A DNA stretch of 64,000 bases, taken from assembly GCA_021234155.1 (NCBI GenBank), contig JAJEKV010000023.1, positions 8,438,610 through 8,502,609 on the forward strand, in the 5' to 3' direction. A program made the position numbers and the translations under genes. How positions within the stretch are numbered: position 1 is the first letter of the stretch; each line of letters begins with the position of its first letter. The DNA comes from Isoetes taiwanensis. Lineage: Eukaryota; Streptophyta; Lycopodiopsida; Isoetales; Isoetaceae. Of the stretch, positions 37,735 through 49,175 are shown piece by piece. The notes beneath the pieces were generated by a model. It made no database searches. It was not told where the DNA came from and saw nothing but the letters and a program-made list of their open reading frames with translations.

Positions 37735-39002
37735 ATAGCAGGATCTCCTTCACTTACCCCAAGGCTTCCCTCATTCACTTACCAGGGACAAGAGGTAGAG
37801 GTGGCTCCGACCTACAAGTACTTGTGGATCGAGTTCTCAACTACCACCCATTGGGATGCTGCCATCAGGTTGCGGCTCACGGCGGGTTGGAAAGCACTAT
37901 GTGCCATGCAGAACAACAGCCACAAGGTAGAGTTGTATGCCTGGGGCCACCAGTCACACTTGTTTCGGGCCTTGGTCGAGCCGGTCCTTTTGTATGGGGC
38001 AGAAGTGTGGGGCCCGGTGATATCCCTCAACACCTGGAATGACCTCGAGCAGGTACAGAAGGCCTTCTTGGCACGGGCCCTGGGGGTGAAGTCCACAGTT
38101 CCATACCAGATCCTACTCCAGGAGACAGGCTTTCTACCCCTTCAACGGGCTGCATTGGAACGCCATATCGTTTACTTCCAAAAGGTGGTCGCTATGGCTG
38201 ATACACGCTTGCCCCAGCTTGCTTTCGCCACAGTGATGGGTCTCCAACGCCTGAAATCCTGCTGGAAAGACACGCAAGCTCAGTGGTTCTCACGCTGGGG
38301 TGTGCAGGCAAACAGATGCGTCCAGGTCAGGACAAAGAAAGATCGCAAGGCACTTAAGCTGTACCTAGATGCTACTTTCCTTCGCAAGCTCTGGGATGCA
38401 GATGCTTTGACGCACGTTAAGCTGGCACACTATCATCAGCAAGTCAATCCTAGGCTCACAAGAGGCCCACACCAGTACTTGTACACCCAGCTGCCCATGA
38501 AGAAGCGCAGACTTATCGCTTCCATTCGCACGGGTGCACATCGCCTCCGCATTGAAACAGGGCATTGGGCTCAGGAAGCACGAGAGCAAAGGCTTTGCCA
38601 GTGTTGCCACCAGGGCACCATTGAGGATGAATGTCATACCCTCCAGATCTGCCCAGCATTTGCCCATATCCGAGAGCGATATGTTCTATTACTAGTACCT
38701 GGCCAGCCGTTGCATCAGTTACTGACTACGGCGTCAGTGGGTTTGTTGGGGTCATACCTCCAGGAGGTTATGGATGCACGGACTCATTTGTGTCCTATGG
38801 GACGGTATTGAACTGTCCTATACAATTGTACAGCATGCCAGCATACTTATTACTGCTAAAGGTTTTTCCCTCGAAAACCCTTCGGGGCGGGGGTTTTTTA
38901 ATCCTGTCAGTAACACGCTTGCTGCTCTCTTTTTTGTTTGGGTCCCATAGGCCAATTGGTCTCCGTGGACGCTAAAAATCTATTCTATTCTATTCTATTC
39001 TT
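37735..39002 (+). mobile_element. 5'-truncated LINE: RT thumb to tail
   Basis: The open frame (to 38811) covers the end of a LINE reverse transcriptase and its C-terminal domain: YKYLWIEFSTTTHWDAAIRL, EPVLLYGAEVWGPVI, IASIRTGAHRLRIETGHW and a zinc knuckle CQCCHQGTIEDECHTLQICP. A 190-bp 3' UTR with a strong hairpin and a (CTATT)n tail follows to about 39002. It lacks the endonuclease and RT palm, so it is dead on arrival. It is the best-preserved member of the family whose other copies are at 13119-14325 and 54380-54952. Confidence 0.9.
38839..38925 (+). ncRNA. structured hairpin element, copy 3 (LINE 3' UTR)
   Basis: TTACTG (38850-38855) pairs with CAGTAA (38908-38913), with outer CAGCA/TGCTG. 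The inner core is TCGAAAACCCTTCGGGGCGG followed by GGGTTTTTT, giving AAAACCC/GGGTTTT around a TTCGG loop. In LINEs, a 3' UTR stem of this kind can be the RT recognition site; that role is inferred here. Confidence 0.65.
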
Positions 39003-40029
39003 CTCGATCTCTATATTTTGCTTCTGCATTGTGCACTATGCAGACCAGATGGATAAGTCTCTTATGGTTCCTCCTGCTACTTCTTTGCCATTGTGTTCAT
39101 TATTTTGAATAGCTATTTCTGAATAGGTAAGGCGGATGATTATAAATGGTAAGGTCACTTTACATGGTATAAAATGTTGGCTCAAACCTAAACTGCAAGG
39201 TCCCTTTTATTTCTAAATGATAGTTATAAGTAGCTTTTTAATGTTTCCAGCGAGAAGCTTCTGTCACATACCAACTGATTTTTCTCTGCGAGTTGTTGTT
39301 GATACTTAATGAGCCACTTAATGCCCAATTGAGAATAATGCTCTATCCATGTCTTGAAGCGAGATTTGCACAAACAAATGTGAATATTGAGCTGCTTCTA
39401 TTACCATTGGAGAAACATGCACTCGTATAGTGGAAAAAAAGAAGAATTTGAGGTCTATCTGACATTTATTTTCAAATGGATTTGTAGAGCATAAGCAAAT
39501 CAAAAAATCTAGCAGAGTTGATAATACTTTCCTCACAATAACTTTAGTTTCCAATTGATATATTACTATAGTTGTAGGCCAACAAAAGCAGATGTTGCAC
39601 TACTATTGCGCTCAGATTAAAATTAAATGTTTAGATGTTGTTGAAGTGGGAAATTGAGGTGACAGTCACACGGTTCAATCTTGGATGTCAGTTTAAAATA
39701 GGATGCCCTGTTGTGCTATTTAGCAATGTGAAAACTTACAAAGTAATATAGTTCAAGACCCCGTTGTTGTTGCTGGGTGTTTGCAGTTCTAGAGGAAGAC
39801 CAGGTTTAAATGCATGGAGCGCAAATTGTAGAATGTTTTTTGTCCTCTCCTTTTTTTCTATTATCAAGTTCTTTGTTTGTGTTTTTATGGAAAATGACTG
39901 CTTGATGTTTTCTCATAAACAGATTATGAAATTCTTAAAGCATCATGAAGGAAATTACAGTCATTTAGAGGAGGTTTAAGCTGTCTTCAACAATTGATCA
40001 TGAGGAGATCGTCTGCAACTTTGTGCAAG
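39003..40029. other. Helitron interior, nothing recognised
   Basis: AT-rich DNA with only short open frames on either strand. No motif, repeat or splice pattern that I could assign. Confidence 0.4.
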
Positions 40030-40275
40030 ATGACATAGTGGAAGATAGTCATTGACATTTATGCAAAGTCTGGGATTATGATGAGGCATTTGAAGTATGT
40101 TTCAGGATATATTCCAGTTTATGACGACATGCATTATGAAAACATCAGACCAACCAGATTGGTTTTTTGAAATGTTAATTGGTATGTATTCGAGATGTGG
40201 AGATTTAGAAATAGTGTGCAATGTGTTTGACATCCCATGCAGCGAATCAGTTCTTTGGAAATTAGAACAGAGTAA
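40030..40275 (+). pseudogene. PPR-protein gene remnant
   Basis: Broken plus-strand frames include VIDIYAKSGI (about 40049-40078) and MLIGMYSRCGDLEIVCNVFD (about 40172-40231). Both match the plant pentatricopeptide repeat pattern LI.MYAKCG.L..A..VFD of organelle RNA-binding PLS-class proteins. Stops and shifts make it non-functional, and only about two repeats are visible. It probably reached here by Helitron capture or as background DNA. Confidence 0.55.
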
Positions 40276-40559
40276 ATCCTTTTCATTAGTTCTAGATTGC
40301 GATATTGTTATTGCACAAATGCTGGTTGAACTGAGATGGATGTCAGGATTCTGTAGCTTATAAACTTTTCCTCCTGAAAACGCCTCTATACTCTATAGTA
40401 TAGTACGTCTATAAAAAAAAGAGGGGTATTTTTTATTTATATATTTATATAAATATAATGAAGAATAAAAAACTTCTAACTAATATGTTAACCGGATTTA
40501 TGCCGCTAACCAAGTATTTTATCATTAGCATCTAGCTCAAATAGTTAATTTAACGTGTC

Positions 40560-40931
40560 TACTTCTATATTATATCTGTCTCTTATCATCTGGTATGCAT
40601 GGCATTGATGGAATCACCTTACACAGCAGACTTCTGCTTTGATATTACAGCTAAGAGCCCAAGTGGCTTCTTCAAAGAATCAATCTTTTGTTCTGTCAGT
40701 GATCTCTGCCAGAATCTCTGCTTCTCGTTATTTCAGACTGGAGGAGTTCTGATATTGCCTTCAAAACGACTCCAAATCGAGCTTCTGCTCTTATCGATTC
40801 ACCTTCTGTTTCTCCAAAAAGGCACACACCTTTCTATTCCTTTTCCTTGACGCGTTTTTCTTGTTTGGTGTCCCCAGCCAAACATAGACATCTGTCCTCT
40901 GTGACATGTGTACTGTAAAGGCTATATTCCA
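40560..40931 (-). repeat. partial Copia LTR (minus strand), outer end uncertain
   Basis: On the minus strand a polypurine tract (AAGGGGGAGAATAT) is followed by TGGAATATAGCC at 40931, a plausible LTR start. The LTR extends to lower coordinates, where no clear CA end was located; about 40560 is a guess. Confidence 0.5.
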
Positions 40932-41066
40932 ATATTCTCCCCCTTAGCCTTTACAATTCATAACTCCTACTTGGGACTTAGTAGTCACCAATTTAGGCCC
41001 ATAAAGAACCTTTGTGAGCATATCAGCTTGTTGTAATTTTGTTGGTATATATTCCACATTTATCTC
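40932..41066 (-). pseudogene. Copia RNase H C-terminus and polypurine tract
   Basis: The minus strand reads VEYIPTKLQQADMLTKVLYG then PKLVTTKSQVGVMNCKG and a stop at 40946-40944. This is the usual end of Ty1/Copia polyproteins (YIPT..Q.AD..TK.L), directly followed by the purine tract. The rest of this element is absent. Confidence 0.82.
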
Positions 41067-41084
41067 CCCCTTTTCTACCTAGGA

Positions 41085-41795
41085 AAGCGGCATAAAGTAT
41101 GTTAAAGATGTTAATTACATACCTGGACTTGAAGAAAAGTTGTTGTATGTTTCTAAGATCAATAAATGTGGCTTGTATTTGGACAAGGAGAAGTAATACT
41201 TACCCATATGCCCCCAGTTATTCCCAACTCTGAACTTGTTGCTCGAGGCATTCTCCAAAATGATCTTGATTGCTGCTGCTACTGTTAACATGTCTTCGGA
41301 TGAGCTATGGCACGATCGTTATAGTCATTTTTGTCAATCTCTTTATATGATTCATGACAATGATATGGTCGTTGGACTGCATGTCGTACATGCCCATATG
41401 TGGTGCTTGCAATCTTAAAAGCAAGTAGATGCACCTTTTTCCAAGGAGGCCGTGAAGAAAACAAATGACATCTTGAAGTTGGTGCATAGTGATGTGTGCG
41501 AAATTAAGATCTTTTTTTTTAGTGGAGCACACTACTTTTATACATTTATTGATGATCATTCTAAGATGACATGGGTGTATTCTTTGCATTACAAATCTGA
41601 TATACTTTACTCTCTAAGTTTAAGGAGTTCAAGGTTATGGTTGAAAAACAAACATGGAAGCTGATTAAGGCATTCAAATCCGACAATGGTGGTGAATATA
41701 AGAATCATTCTTTTGATGCCTATCTTCGAGATTCTGGGATTGTGCACGAGTTGAATGCTCCATATTGTTTATGGCCACAGTTAATCCACAGTTAA
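41085..41795 (+). pseudogene. Copia GAG-pre-integrase and integrase fragment
   Basis: Plus-strand pieces read IKYVKDVNYIPGLEEKLLYV, LWHDRYSHF (pre-integrase zinc region, decayed), ILKLVHSDVCEI, FYTFIDDHSKMTWVY and, after a shift, WKLIKAFKSDNGGEYKNHSF. The D and DNGGEY motifs are from the integrase DDE core. It ends where the duplicated block at 41814 starts. Its orientation is opposite to the adjacent Copia RNase H piece, so the two come from different insertions or an inversion. Confidence 0.82.
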
Positions 41796-41813
41796 ATACA
41801 TATGGCTGTACAG

Positions 41814-43082
41814 GATCTTCCACAAAGAATAGCTTCCAACAATTTAATCATAATGGCTTCTGCTTCCATACTCTGCACCAGATTCCAGCTACGATACAAA
41901 ATTGCTACACGACAGTTTCTCTCGGTTATGGAAACACAACATGCTACAATATATATGACATACGTTACAGCATTACAGATATAATCAAGACACACAAATG
42001 CAGCAATGCTTATTGCCAGTCCCGAATCACGAATGTCTTTGTCCTTAAATGGCTCTAGCAATGCAAATGGCATCAATGACAATCTGAGTATGAAATTCTC
42101 AACTTTATCCATTTCCAAGATGCCGCTGAACAGCATTTTCATGAAGAACAGATATTGAAGTCCTCTTACTAATCCAGAAATAATAAGTAGATGAATCAAG
42201 CGGGCAATTCCACAGTTACAACCTTCCTTAAACGTCCGACCAAGGTTGCCCTCCTGCCAACAAGAGTACTAACAACGTTGTGTACAACAGCTCCAAAAAT
42301 GACAGCATGTCCCATAGCTGCCCAGAATCTGAAATAACCACAGGCTTGCACATCTTGCACCCAAGATCTACCAACTGCTTCAATGGCCTTAATCACATTC
42401 ATGCCTTCAACAACCTTCCCAAACACAATCCTCTACGTACAGATCAAACCAACACTTCCTATTCACTTCAATCTGCTATTTTCCTTGGCCGTCTAAGTAC
42501 ATATCCAATGATCCTTTTTTTTTTTTCTATAACCTTTTGCTTGAATCTTGACTCACCGATAAACCATTGACCAAACATTGACCCAACACCAGATAAATCC
42601 TTAATGTAAAAAACATATGCAGATTCTAAAACGTAAGTACAATTTTCAGTGGTCATGTCTTACCAATGTAATCACTGCATCTTTCGCATTATCCTTCATC
42701 TCTGTATATACCTGCACGCAATTAATATATGACCACATGAGAAAATATATGGATGAGTTTCAAAATCAAGATGAAAATAACTGTATATGACTATACAACG
42801 ACTGACAAAAAAAGTCTGCAAAGCATAAGCATTAAAGACAACCCAAACGGCAGTAAAAATATGATCATGCCATACTCGTTAGAAATGTGGAAGGGAATTG
42901 ACCCATAACCCGCCTTTAGCATCCGGCGACAGGATCTTCCACAAAGAATAGCTTCCAACAATTTAATCATAATGGCTTTCGCTTCCATACTCGCACCGGA
43001 TTCCAGCTACGATACAAAATTGCTACTACGACGGTTTCTCTCGGTTATGGAAACACAACATGCTACAATATATATGACATAG
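41814..43082. repeat. about 160-bp direct duplication (41814-41980 and 42926-43082)
   Basis: Both copies run from CAGGATCTTCCACAAAGAAT to ACAATATATATGACAT with scattered substitutions and small indels. They bracket the cyclophilin fragment. Confidence 0.88.
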
Positions 43083-43084
43083 CC
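41814..43084 (-). pseudogene. captured host-gene fragments including a cyclophilin C-terminal exon
   Basis: Minus strand: an AG acceptor at 42434-42433 is followed from 42432 by RIVFGKVVEGMNVIKAIEAVG and, after a one-base shift, CKPVVISDSGQL (42346-42315). This is the C-terminus of cyclophilin peptidyl-prolyl isomerases, which fold proline-containing proteins. Other exon-like pieces lie at 42712-42663 (VYTEMKDNAKDAVITLV) and 42199-41792 (membrane-rich, unassigned). The block 41814-41980 is repeated at 42926-43082. These are gene scraps and cannot encode an enzyme. Confidence 0.62.
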
Positions 43085-44149
43085 CGGCCTAAAAGGTTGC
43101 CCTCCCGCAAACTGACTACAAACCCTATAACTTTTAAATTTGCCCCAAAGGTGCCATTAAACCACCCACGCTCTCAACACAAAACGGAGACTCTCTCGAT
43201 GCTCCTTGCCATATTTCCTTTCGCCTCAACCAAGAATGCCCCAAAACCCCCTGTCCAATTTTTCGTTTCTCGGCTCTATTTTGTTGATTCATCTGTGTTT
43301 TCTTTTTTTTTTTTTCATTTTAGATTGGAGAATTTGGAAGCTTCGGGATCGGCTGGAGATTGTGCTCCTATTCAACAGTAGCATAAACCAAAAGGCGGGA
43401 TCAAAGACGGTGTGAATGGTCATGCAACGGCTTCAATTGGTTTTGCGAACTCAAGCGGTGATAAGGCCACACTTGCCGCAGATTATGGCATTCTGAGATG
43501 GATGATAAACTTGCAAGACATCTACTTCCAACACAAAAATTTGAAAACCCATCGGCCGAGGTAAATAATATTAACAATTAAACCGTGAATCCCCAAATCG
43601 ATTTTGCTTGCATGATGGATTAATCGGCATATTCCAACAGGGGGCTCTGTTCTTCATCAACAGGGTTGGATGTTATAATTTTGAATCCTTCCCTTCTTGC
43701 CATTTTTTTTTCTTTTCGAGCGCTGTCCGGACCTTGCATGATTTTTTCATCTAGAATACTGCAAAAAAAAGGCCCTACTTCTACAAAATCAAAGGATCTT
43801 ACCGGTTTGCTCTGTTCTTCATCAACAGGGCTCGATGTTTTAGGCTTAAATCCTTCCTTTTTTTGCCGCCCAAGTGATGCAGAAGTGAAGATTTGCTATG
43901 TTCTTCATCATCAGGGCTCGATGTTTTAGGCTTAAATCCTTCATTTTTTGCCGCCCAAGTGATGCAGAAGTGAAGAAATGAGGTCGCGACCATGACTGGA
44001 TAGCTCGAGCCCGGCTGAGACGGCTCAAGCGTCATATTCAAAACTGCTCAATGCCATCCTATATCACACAGTGCCCCCGAAACATAACCGCTAAATCTAA
44101 GGGATCAAAAACAGGAAAAAAAATTGAATGGTCAAGATGCTGCACAGAC
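43085..44149. other. Helitron 5'-proximal interior with a roughly 90-bp repeat
   Basis: No gene recognised. A block starting near GCTCTGTTCTTCATCAACAG occurs near 43645, 43809 and 43898, the last two as near-perfect tandem copies (TTTTAGGCTTAAATCCTTC, GCCGCCCAAGTGATGCAGAA). Confidence 0.6.
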
Positions 44150-44199
44150 TATCATAAAATGCCTTTATTATTATATATAGATAGATAGATAGATATAGA
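44150..44199 (-). other. Helitron 5' terminus
   Basis: The minus strand starts with TC (TCTATATCTATCTATC), then an AT-rich stretch and AAAGGC, like many plant Helitron 5' ends. Host base A precedes it. Confidence 0.85.
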
Positions 44200-45170
44200 T
44201 AGTCATTTATTTGTTGCAGCAGCATAGGGATTATTGTTCTTGATGACTTAAGTGTAATAATACAGATATTAAGACCGGGTTTGTTAAATTTTAGCATAGA
44301 TGTGATAAGGTTACACAGATGTGATCTGTCAGAATTCATGTAGATTTGATGTGATTTAACTAGCAAGAAGGTTCGAGCTGGTTGTAGGATACAGCACAAC
44401 ACCACATATTAGATATGAAATGGATTTTTGCTGCACTAACCAAAAGGATATCAGCTGATTAACTTGTCTAATGATTACTTTGGCTGGTTTTCTGGTTTTC
44501 TTAAGATGTAAGATATTTGCTGGTGAAGGGCGATAAGCCAGATAGCCCCATAGCTTACCTGCTAGCAACGTTGAATTTTACCCTTGGCTAACTTTCAATG
44601 GGTTTGCTCCAGGTAACCGGTGCTATCTCTCCAAGTTTTTCTCATTTCTATCAGTTGGAAGCATGGGATTTTTGCTACTATACAGTGTTTATTCTACTTG
44701 GTTTAAGTTCTTCCAAAAAGTATACTCTACCCATATGTATACTTCAAAGGATGCAGCGTTGTTATGATTATCTTTAAATGATTCTATGATAAACATTATT
44801 GTTTTTTTTTTTTTTGAAGGACGACTATGATAAACATTATTGTTGACAGGCATGCATCACAATATTCGTAATTTCTCTTGTTTTTATACCACTCTTGGAA
44901 AATTTTGAATCTACATTAAGACATCTTTGTGATATATTATATAAACTTGGGCTAGTTCTATTGTCCATTTTGTTTTTTACATCTTAAGTTGTCCATATTC
45001 CTAGAAATCTGCTTTTTATCCTATTGTCCATTTCTATTCTATTACTTTTTATTATTCTAGTGTCCATATTGCTAGAAACTTGCTCTTGCTAGAAACGTGC
45101 TTGTACTTTAAATTATTCTGTTAGATTGTATTATTCTGTTAACTGTATTATTTTATCTTTTTTTTTCATT
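44200..45170 (+). mobile_element. Penelope-like element 5' unit 3, right part (after Helitron)
   Basis: The sequence resumes exactly where the left part stopped at 24372 and continues colinear with units 1 and 2 to the same stop point, then the next TTA tract. It has no reverse transcriptase. Confidence 0.88.
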
Positions 45171-45312
45171 TATTATTATTATTACTATTACTATTACTAT
45201 TACTATTACTATTACTATTACTATTACTATTACTATTACTATTACTATTACTATTACTATTACTATTACTATTACTATTACTATTACTATTATTATTATT
45301 ATTATTATTACT
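45171..45312 (+). repeat. TTA/CTA microsatellite at the PLE unit junction
   Basis: Mostly the hexamer ATTACT/TACTAT, grading into TTA at both ends. Sister units have pure TTA here, so the CTA variant spread within this copy. Confidence 0.95.
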
Positions 45313-45680
45313 ACTACTTGTTGTTTACTCTACACACATAATGACTTGGGTACATGAGACCTACCTGAAACATTAAAGATTATGAGGAAAGTAGGTTATT
45401 GTTACATGGGTAGAACAAAGAAAATATTAAATGTAGTGGACCTTATGTCTTCACACATTTGTTGATGGTAAAATTGAATAATATCTTCGGAATAAACATA
45501 AATTTAGGGCATGCACAAACGTATCGACGTAGCTGGAGACCCGAATGGCGCTTGATCATTCCAGATGGGCACTTCGGATTCCTTGGCTCCATAAAAAGGT
45601 ATTCAACACTGCAAGTTCGCTTTGGGGCATTCTTCCATATAGTCTTAGCTGCCGGATTGATGGCATAGCTACCTGCTTCT

Positions 45681-46193
45681 TGTTAGAATCAGAGCTTGGG
45701 GTTTGAACCCAAGTATGCCAAGTCTCTGTCTCCTTCAAACCCACCCGCTCCTAAAACTGCATACACGCACCTTGTATCTGCACTCAGCTCCACATTTTCT
45801 ATCACAATCATTCATCTATATATTTTCTTATCAACCTGGATATATCCACATGTCAAATCGTGCATGCCCTTCCTATAGAAAGTTTTCCAACTCACCTAAA
45901 TAATAGGATGCCCTGCTGTCCTTAAGTTCCAGCTGTCAAAGTCATTGACTTTGACCCGTTTGACCAGTCAAAACCCTAAGTGGCGGGCAGGGGGTATCAC
46001 GCGTTTTCTGGCGGCCGTAGCAACGTCTGGGTAGTACCTGCCCACCACTTTTCAACTTCTATGTTTTTTTCTTGCATTCACTGCCACTGCTTCTCATGAA
46101 TGCTTGTTTGAATCCTCATTAGCCTAGGGGAGCCAAGATGTGGTCACTAATCCCCTTATATGCTCGAATATCACATGACACATAATTTTAACA
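45681..46193 (-). repeat. Copia 3' LTR
   Basis: A 513-bp copy, nearly identical to 50504-51016, preceded (minus strand) by the polypurine tract. Confidence 0.96.
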
Positions 46194-47800
46194 TTCCCCC
46201 TTCATGTGATATTCCCTGTTGTCACAGTGTAGCAAACTTCTTAATTCCACAAAACGGACAATGGTAAGGCTTTTGTAAGTATATCCGCTTTCGTTGATCT
46301 TGTGAACTAACATAAGTTAAATGCACACGATCCTTCTTTACCATATCCACGAAAATGAACCTCCATATCAATATGTTTTGATCTTTCATGCAGAATGGGT
46401 TTTTGTCATAGCAATACAACTAGTATTATCACAATAAATGAGTGTTGGTCCTCTTTGAGCAAATCCAAATTACGCCATAAGCCTTCTTTCCCAAATAAGT
46501 TCCTTAGTCAATGTGGTCTTTGAGTTGTACTCGGCTTCAAAGACTAGATAAAGCAATCTTTGCTTTGCTTCTTGCACTTCAAGCAAACGGGGCTCCACCT
46601 AATAAAATAACATACACCGAAGTTGATTTTCGTTTATCTAAATCTCCTCCCCAATCAGCATCACAATAAGCCCCGCAATTGCAAGTTGGTTCCATTAAAT
46701 ACTATACCAAAATGCATTGTACCTTTCAAGTATTTGAGAATCCTTTTTTTTTGCATTCAATTGTACTTTACCAGCCTTGTCATTGTACCTACCGAGAATA
46801 TTAAGCGCAAATGCAATGTCAGGCCTAGTACAATTGGCTACATAGGACAAACAACCAATCAAACTTCGAAGGTATTTTCTCCATTTGTTTGCTTTCTGTT
46901 TCTGTCTTTGGGCTCATATCTGCAGAAATTCTGTGACCCGGAACCATAGGAGTATATGCCATATTGCAATCTTCCATATGAAATTTCTTCAACATGTTTT
47001 GAATATGCCCTTGTTGACTCAAAGCTAATATCTTGTGATTTTCGTCCCTGTAAACATCTATGCCCGTAAAACCTCTTTAATTCTCCAAGATCACTCATTT
47101 GGAATCGTTTCTTTAAGATATCTTTGCAATGATTTAGTACTTGAGTTCCCTTTGATATCATAATATTGTCATCAACATATAAAGCAATAATGCACCAGGC
47201 ATCTCCCATTTTGAACCTATAGATATTACCATCATAATTGAGCTTCTCAAAACCTTGTTCTACAAGATATCCATCCATACATTTATACCATTCCCTAGGA
47301 GACTGTTTAAGACCATAGGCTGCTCTATTCAACTTCCAAATTTTTCCTTTGTCCTCTTCAAACCCAGGTGCAGGTCTCAAATAAATTTCCTCCTCTGATT
47401 TAGCATTCAAGAATGCTGTACTTACATCCATATGATGGATTTCAAGGTCACAAGCATTAGCAATAGCTAATAACATTCTCAAACTATTTATCTTTACCAA
47501 TGGTGAGAATGTTTCATCAAAATCTTCCCCTTTTTTTTCGTGTAAAGCCCCCCGTGCAACAAGTCTGGCTTTGAATTTCTTAGTATTTTTGTCTACTCTG
47601 GTTTTATTCTATAGATCCACTTACTTCCAACTATATTCTTATCGGAAGGAATATCTACCCTTTGTATAAGTGTTTGTTCTTTTGAATGCTCTCATTTCTT
47701 CTTCCATAGCACATTTCAGTTCTTTCCATTCATATCTTGAACTGCCTCCATATAATTTTGTGGAATCTTGTCTGTTTCAAGTATCAAAATGTCAAATCTG
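46194..47800 (-). pseudogene. Copia reverse transcriptase and RNase H, frameshifted
   Basis: The frame 47500-46859 carries MDVSTAFLNAKSEEEIYLRP, YGLKQSPREWYK and the catalytic LYVDDNIMI, the RT of Ty1/Copia. Upstream (to about 47790) KNIVGSKWIY lies in another frame. Downstream, LRSLIGCLSYVANCTRPDIA is shifted again, and the RNase H part down to 46200 is fragmentary. The enzyme region is recognisable throughout but cannot be translated as one protein. Confidence 0.9.
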
Positions 47801-49175
47801 ATGATTAATTTCTCCTACACGAGATCTAAGTCTTTTACTTTTCCCAAGTTCAGTTCTACCATAAGACTCTAAATTATGTTTGGCTTCTTCTGCCAACATT
47901 TGAGCTTCTGTTCGTCTGGGTTTTCTTTTTGGTCTATCAGTTTTATCACCCTCTGCCTCTTGGTGTTCAATCTCTTGTTCAGCACTTGATTCCACTTCTG
48001 GCTCAACAACATCACTTGGAATCATTTCTGACTCATTATCAGAGTCACTCAAATCTACCTGCTTCAATCCTTGAGTTTTCTCCTCTTCACTTATTGACTG
48101 ATTTGCTTCTTCAATACTATCTTTCCTTTCACTTTCACATGGATCTTCAGTATTTATCTTGGGAATTTTCCTATAAAATTCATTTTCATTGAAGACCACA
48201 TCTCTACTCACTATAATTTTTTCTTCTAGCGGGATCATATAATCACGAATGCTTTCGAAGTTAGAATCATACCCTACTAGATAAGATATGTATGCTCTAT
48301 CATCCAACTTTTTCCTTAGTTCTTAGGGCACATGTACAAAGCATAAACACCCATATGCTTTTAATCTATCATAAGAAAGTGACTTACGGACCAAAGCATT
48401 TTCGAATTGCACCTTTAATACTTGATGAAGGTAACAAGTTTTGAATGTAGACGGCCGTCTTCACTGACTTCATCCCATAAATAATTTGGTAAGCGAGTAC
48501 TTCAACATGGACCTCACGGCATCAAGCAATGTTCTATTTTTCCTTTACGCAACTCCATTTTGTTGTGGTGAGTATCACGCATGTCAATTGCCTCCCCGAT
48601 TCCCCTTTTTGCACAAAAGCTTTAAATTCATCGAGATATATTCACCTCCTCTGTCGACCTTATGCACTTTATCTTCCTTCCGTTTCTAGCTTCGGTTTCA
48701 GATAAATAACTTCAAAGCATCACAAGCTTGGTCTTTTGTTTTCAAAATATAACACTTGGTTTTTCTGCTTGAAATCATCAATAAAGCTCATGAAATATCT
48801 ATGCCCACTCAAACTAGTAACATTTATAGGACCACATAAATCTGTGTGCACCAAATCCAAAATGCCCTTTGCTCTTTTGTGTGACCTTTTAAATGGCAAT
48901 CTTTGACAGCCCCCACATAAGAACTTTTCATTTTGTACCTTGGCAGATATTAATCCCTTTTCTCCAAGTCTTTTAATTGTTGCAGCATTTACATGACATA
49001 ATCTGTTATGCCATCTTTTCACATCTGAATATTCCACAAGGTTAATTTCATGAAGATGCTCCATATCCAATCCAAAGAGATTACCAACTCTTTTGCCAAT
49101 AAACTTTAATTCACCATTAAGAAATACTTTACAACGGATCTGTTCAAACAGTACTTTATATCCCAAATCCACAAG
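47792..49175 (-). pseudogene. Copia GAG-pre-integrase and integrase, broken
   Basis: 49172-48720 contains VKRWHNRLCHVNAATIKRLG and CGGCQRLPFKRSHKRAKGIL (zinc region), then LVHTDLCGPINVTSLSGHRY and FMSFIDDF from the catalytic core. Between 48720 and 48310 the core is shifted several times (YSPQQNGVA still visible). 48307-47792 is the acidic C-terminal linker (SYLVGYDSNFESIRDYMIPL) leading to the RT. The element could not integrate itself with this enzyme. Confidence 0.88.

Larger units (their letters stand above)
24373..44199 (-). mobile_element. 19.8-kb non-autonomous Helitron, inserted A|T in PLE unit 3
   Basis: On the minus strand the element begins TCTATATCTATC at 44199 and ends CACTTTTTCTAG at 24373. 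A GCCCAGCAACGCTGGGC hairpin lies just before the end. These are the hallmarks of Helitrons: 5' TC, 3' hairpin plus CTAG, insertion between A and T, no target duplication. The host sequence left and right (TATAATA and TAGTCATT) joins to exactly the uninterrupted sequence of unit 2. No HUH Rep or Pif1-type helicase motif was found, so it is non-autonomous. It carries other transposons and host-gene fragments, so part of its length comes from later insertions or capture. Confidence 0.88.

Noticed and set aside
38631-38975. Separate plus-strand frame over the LINE 3' end
   Set aside because: It is an alternate frame across the LINE zinc knuckle and 3' UTR; similar residues at other hairpin copies come from the shared DNA hairpin.
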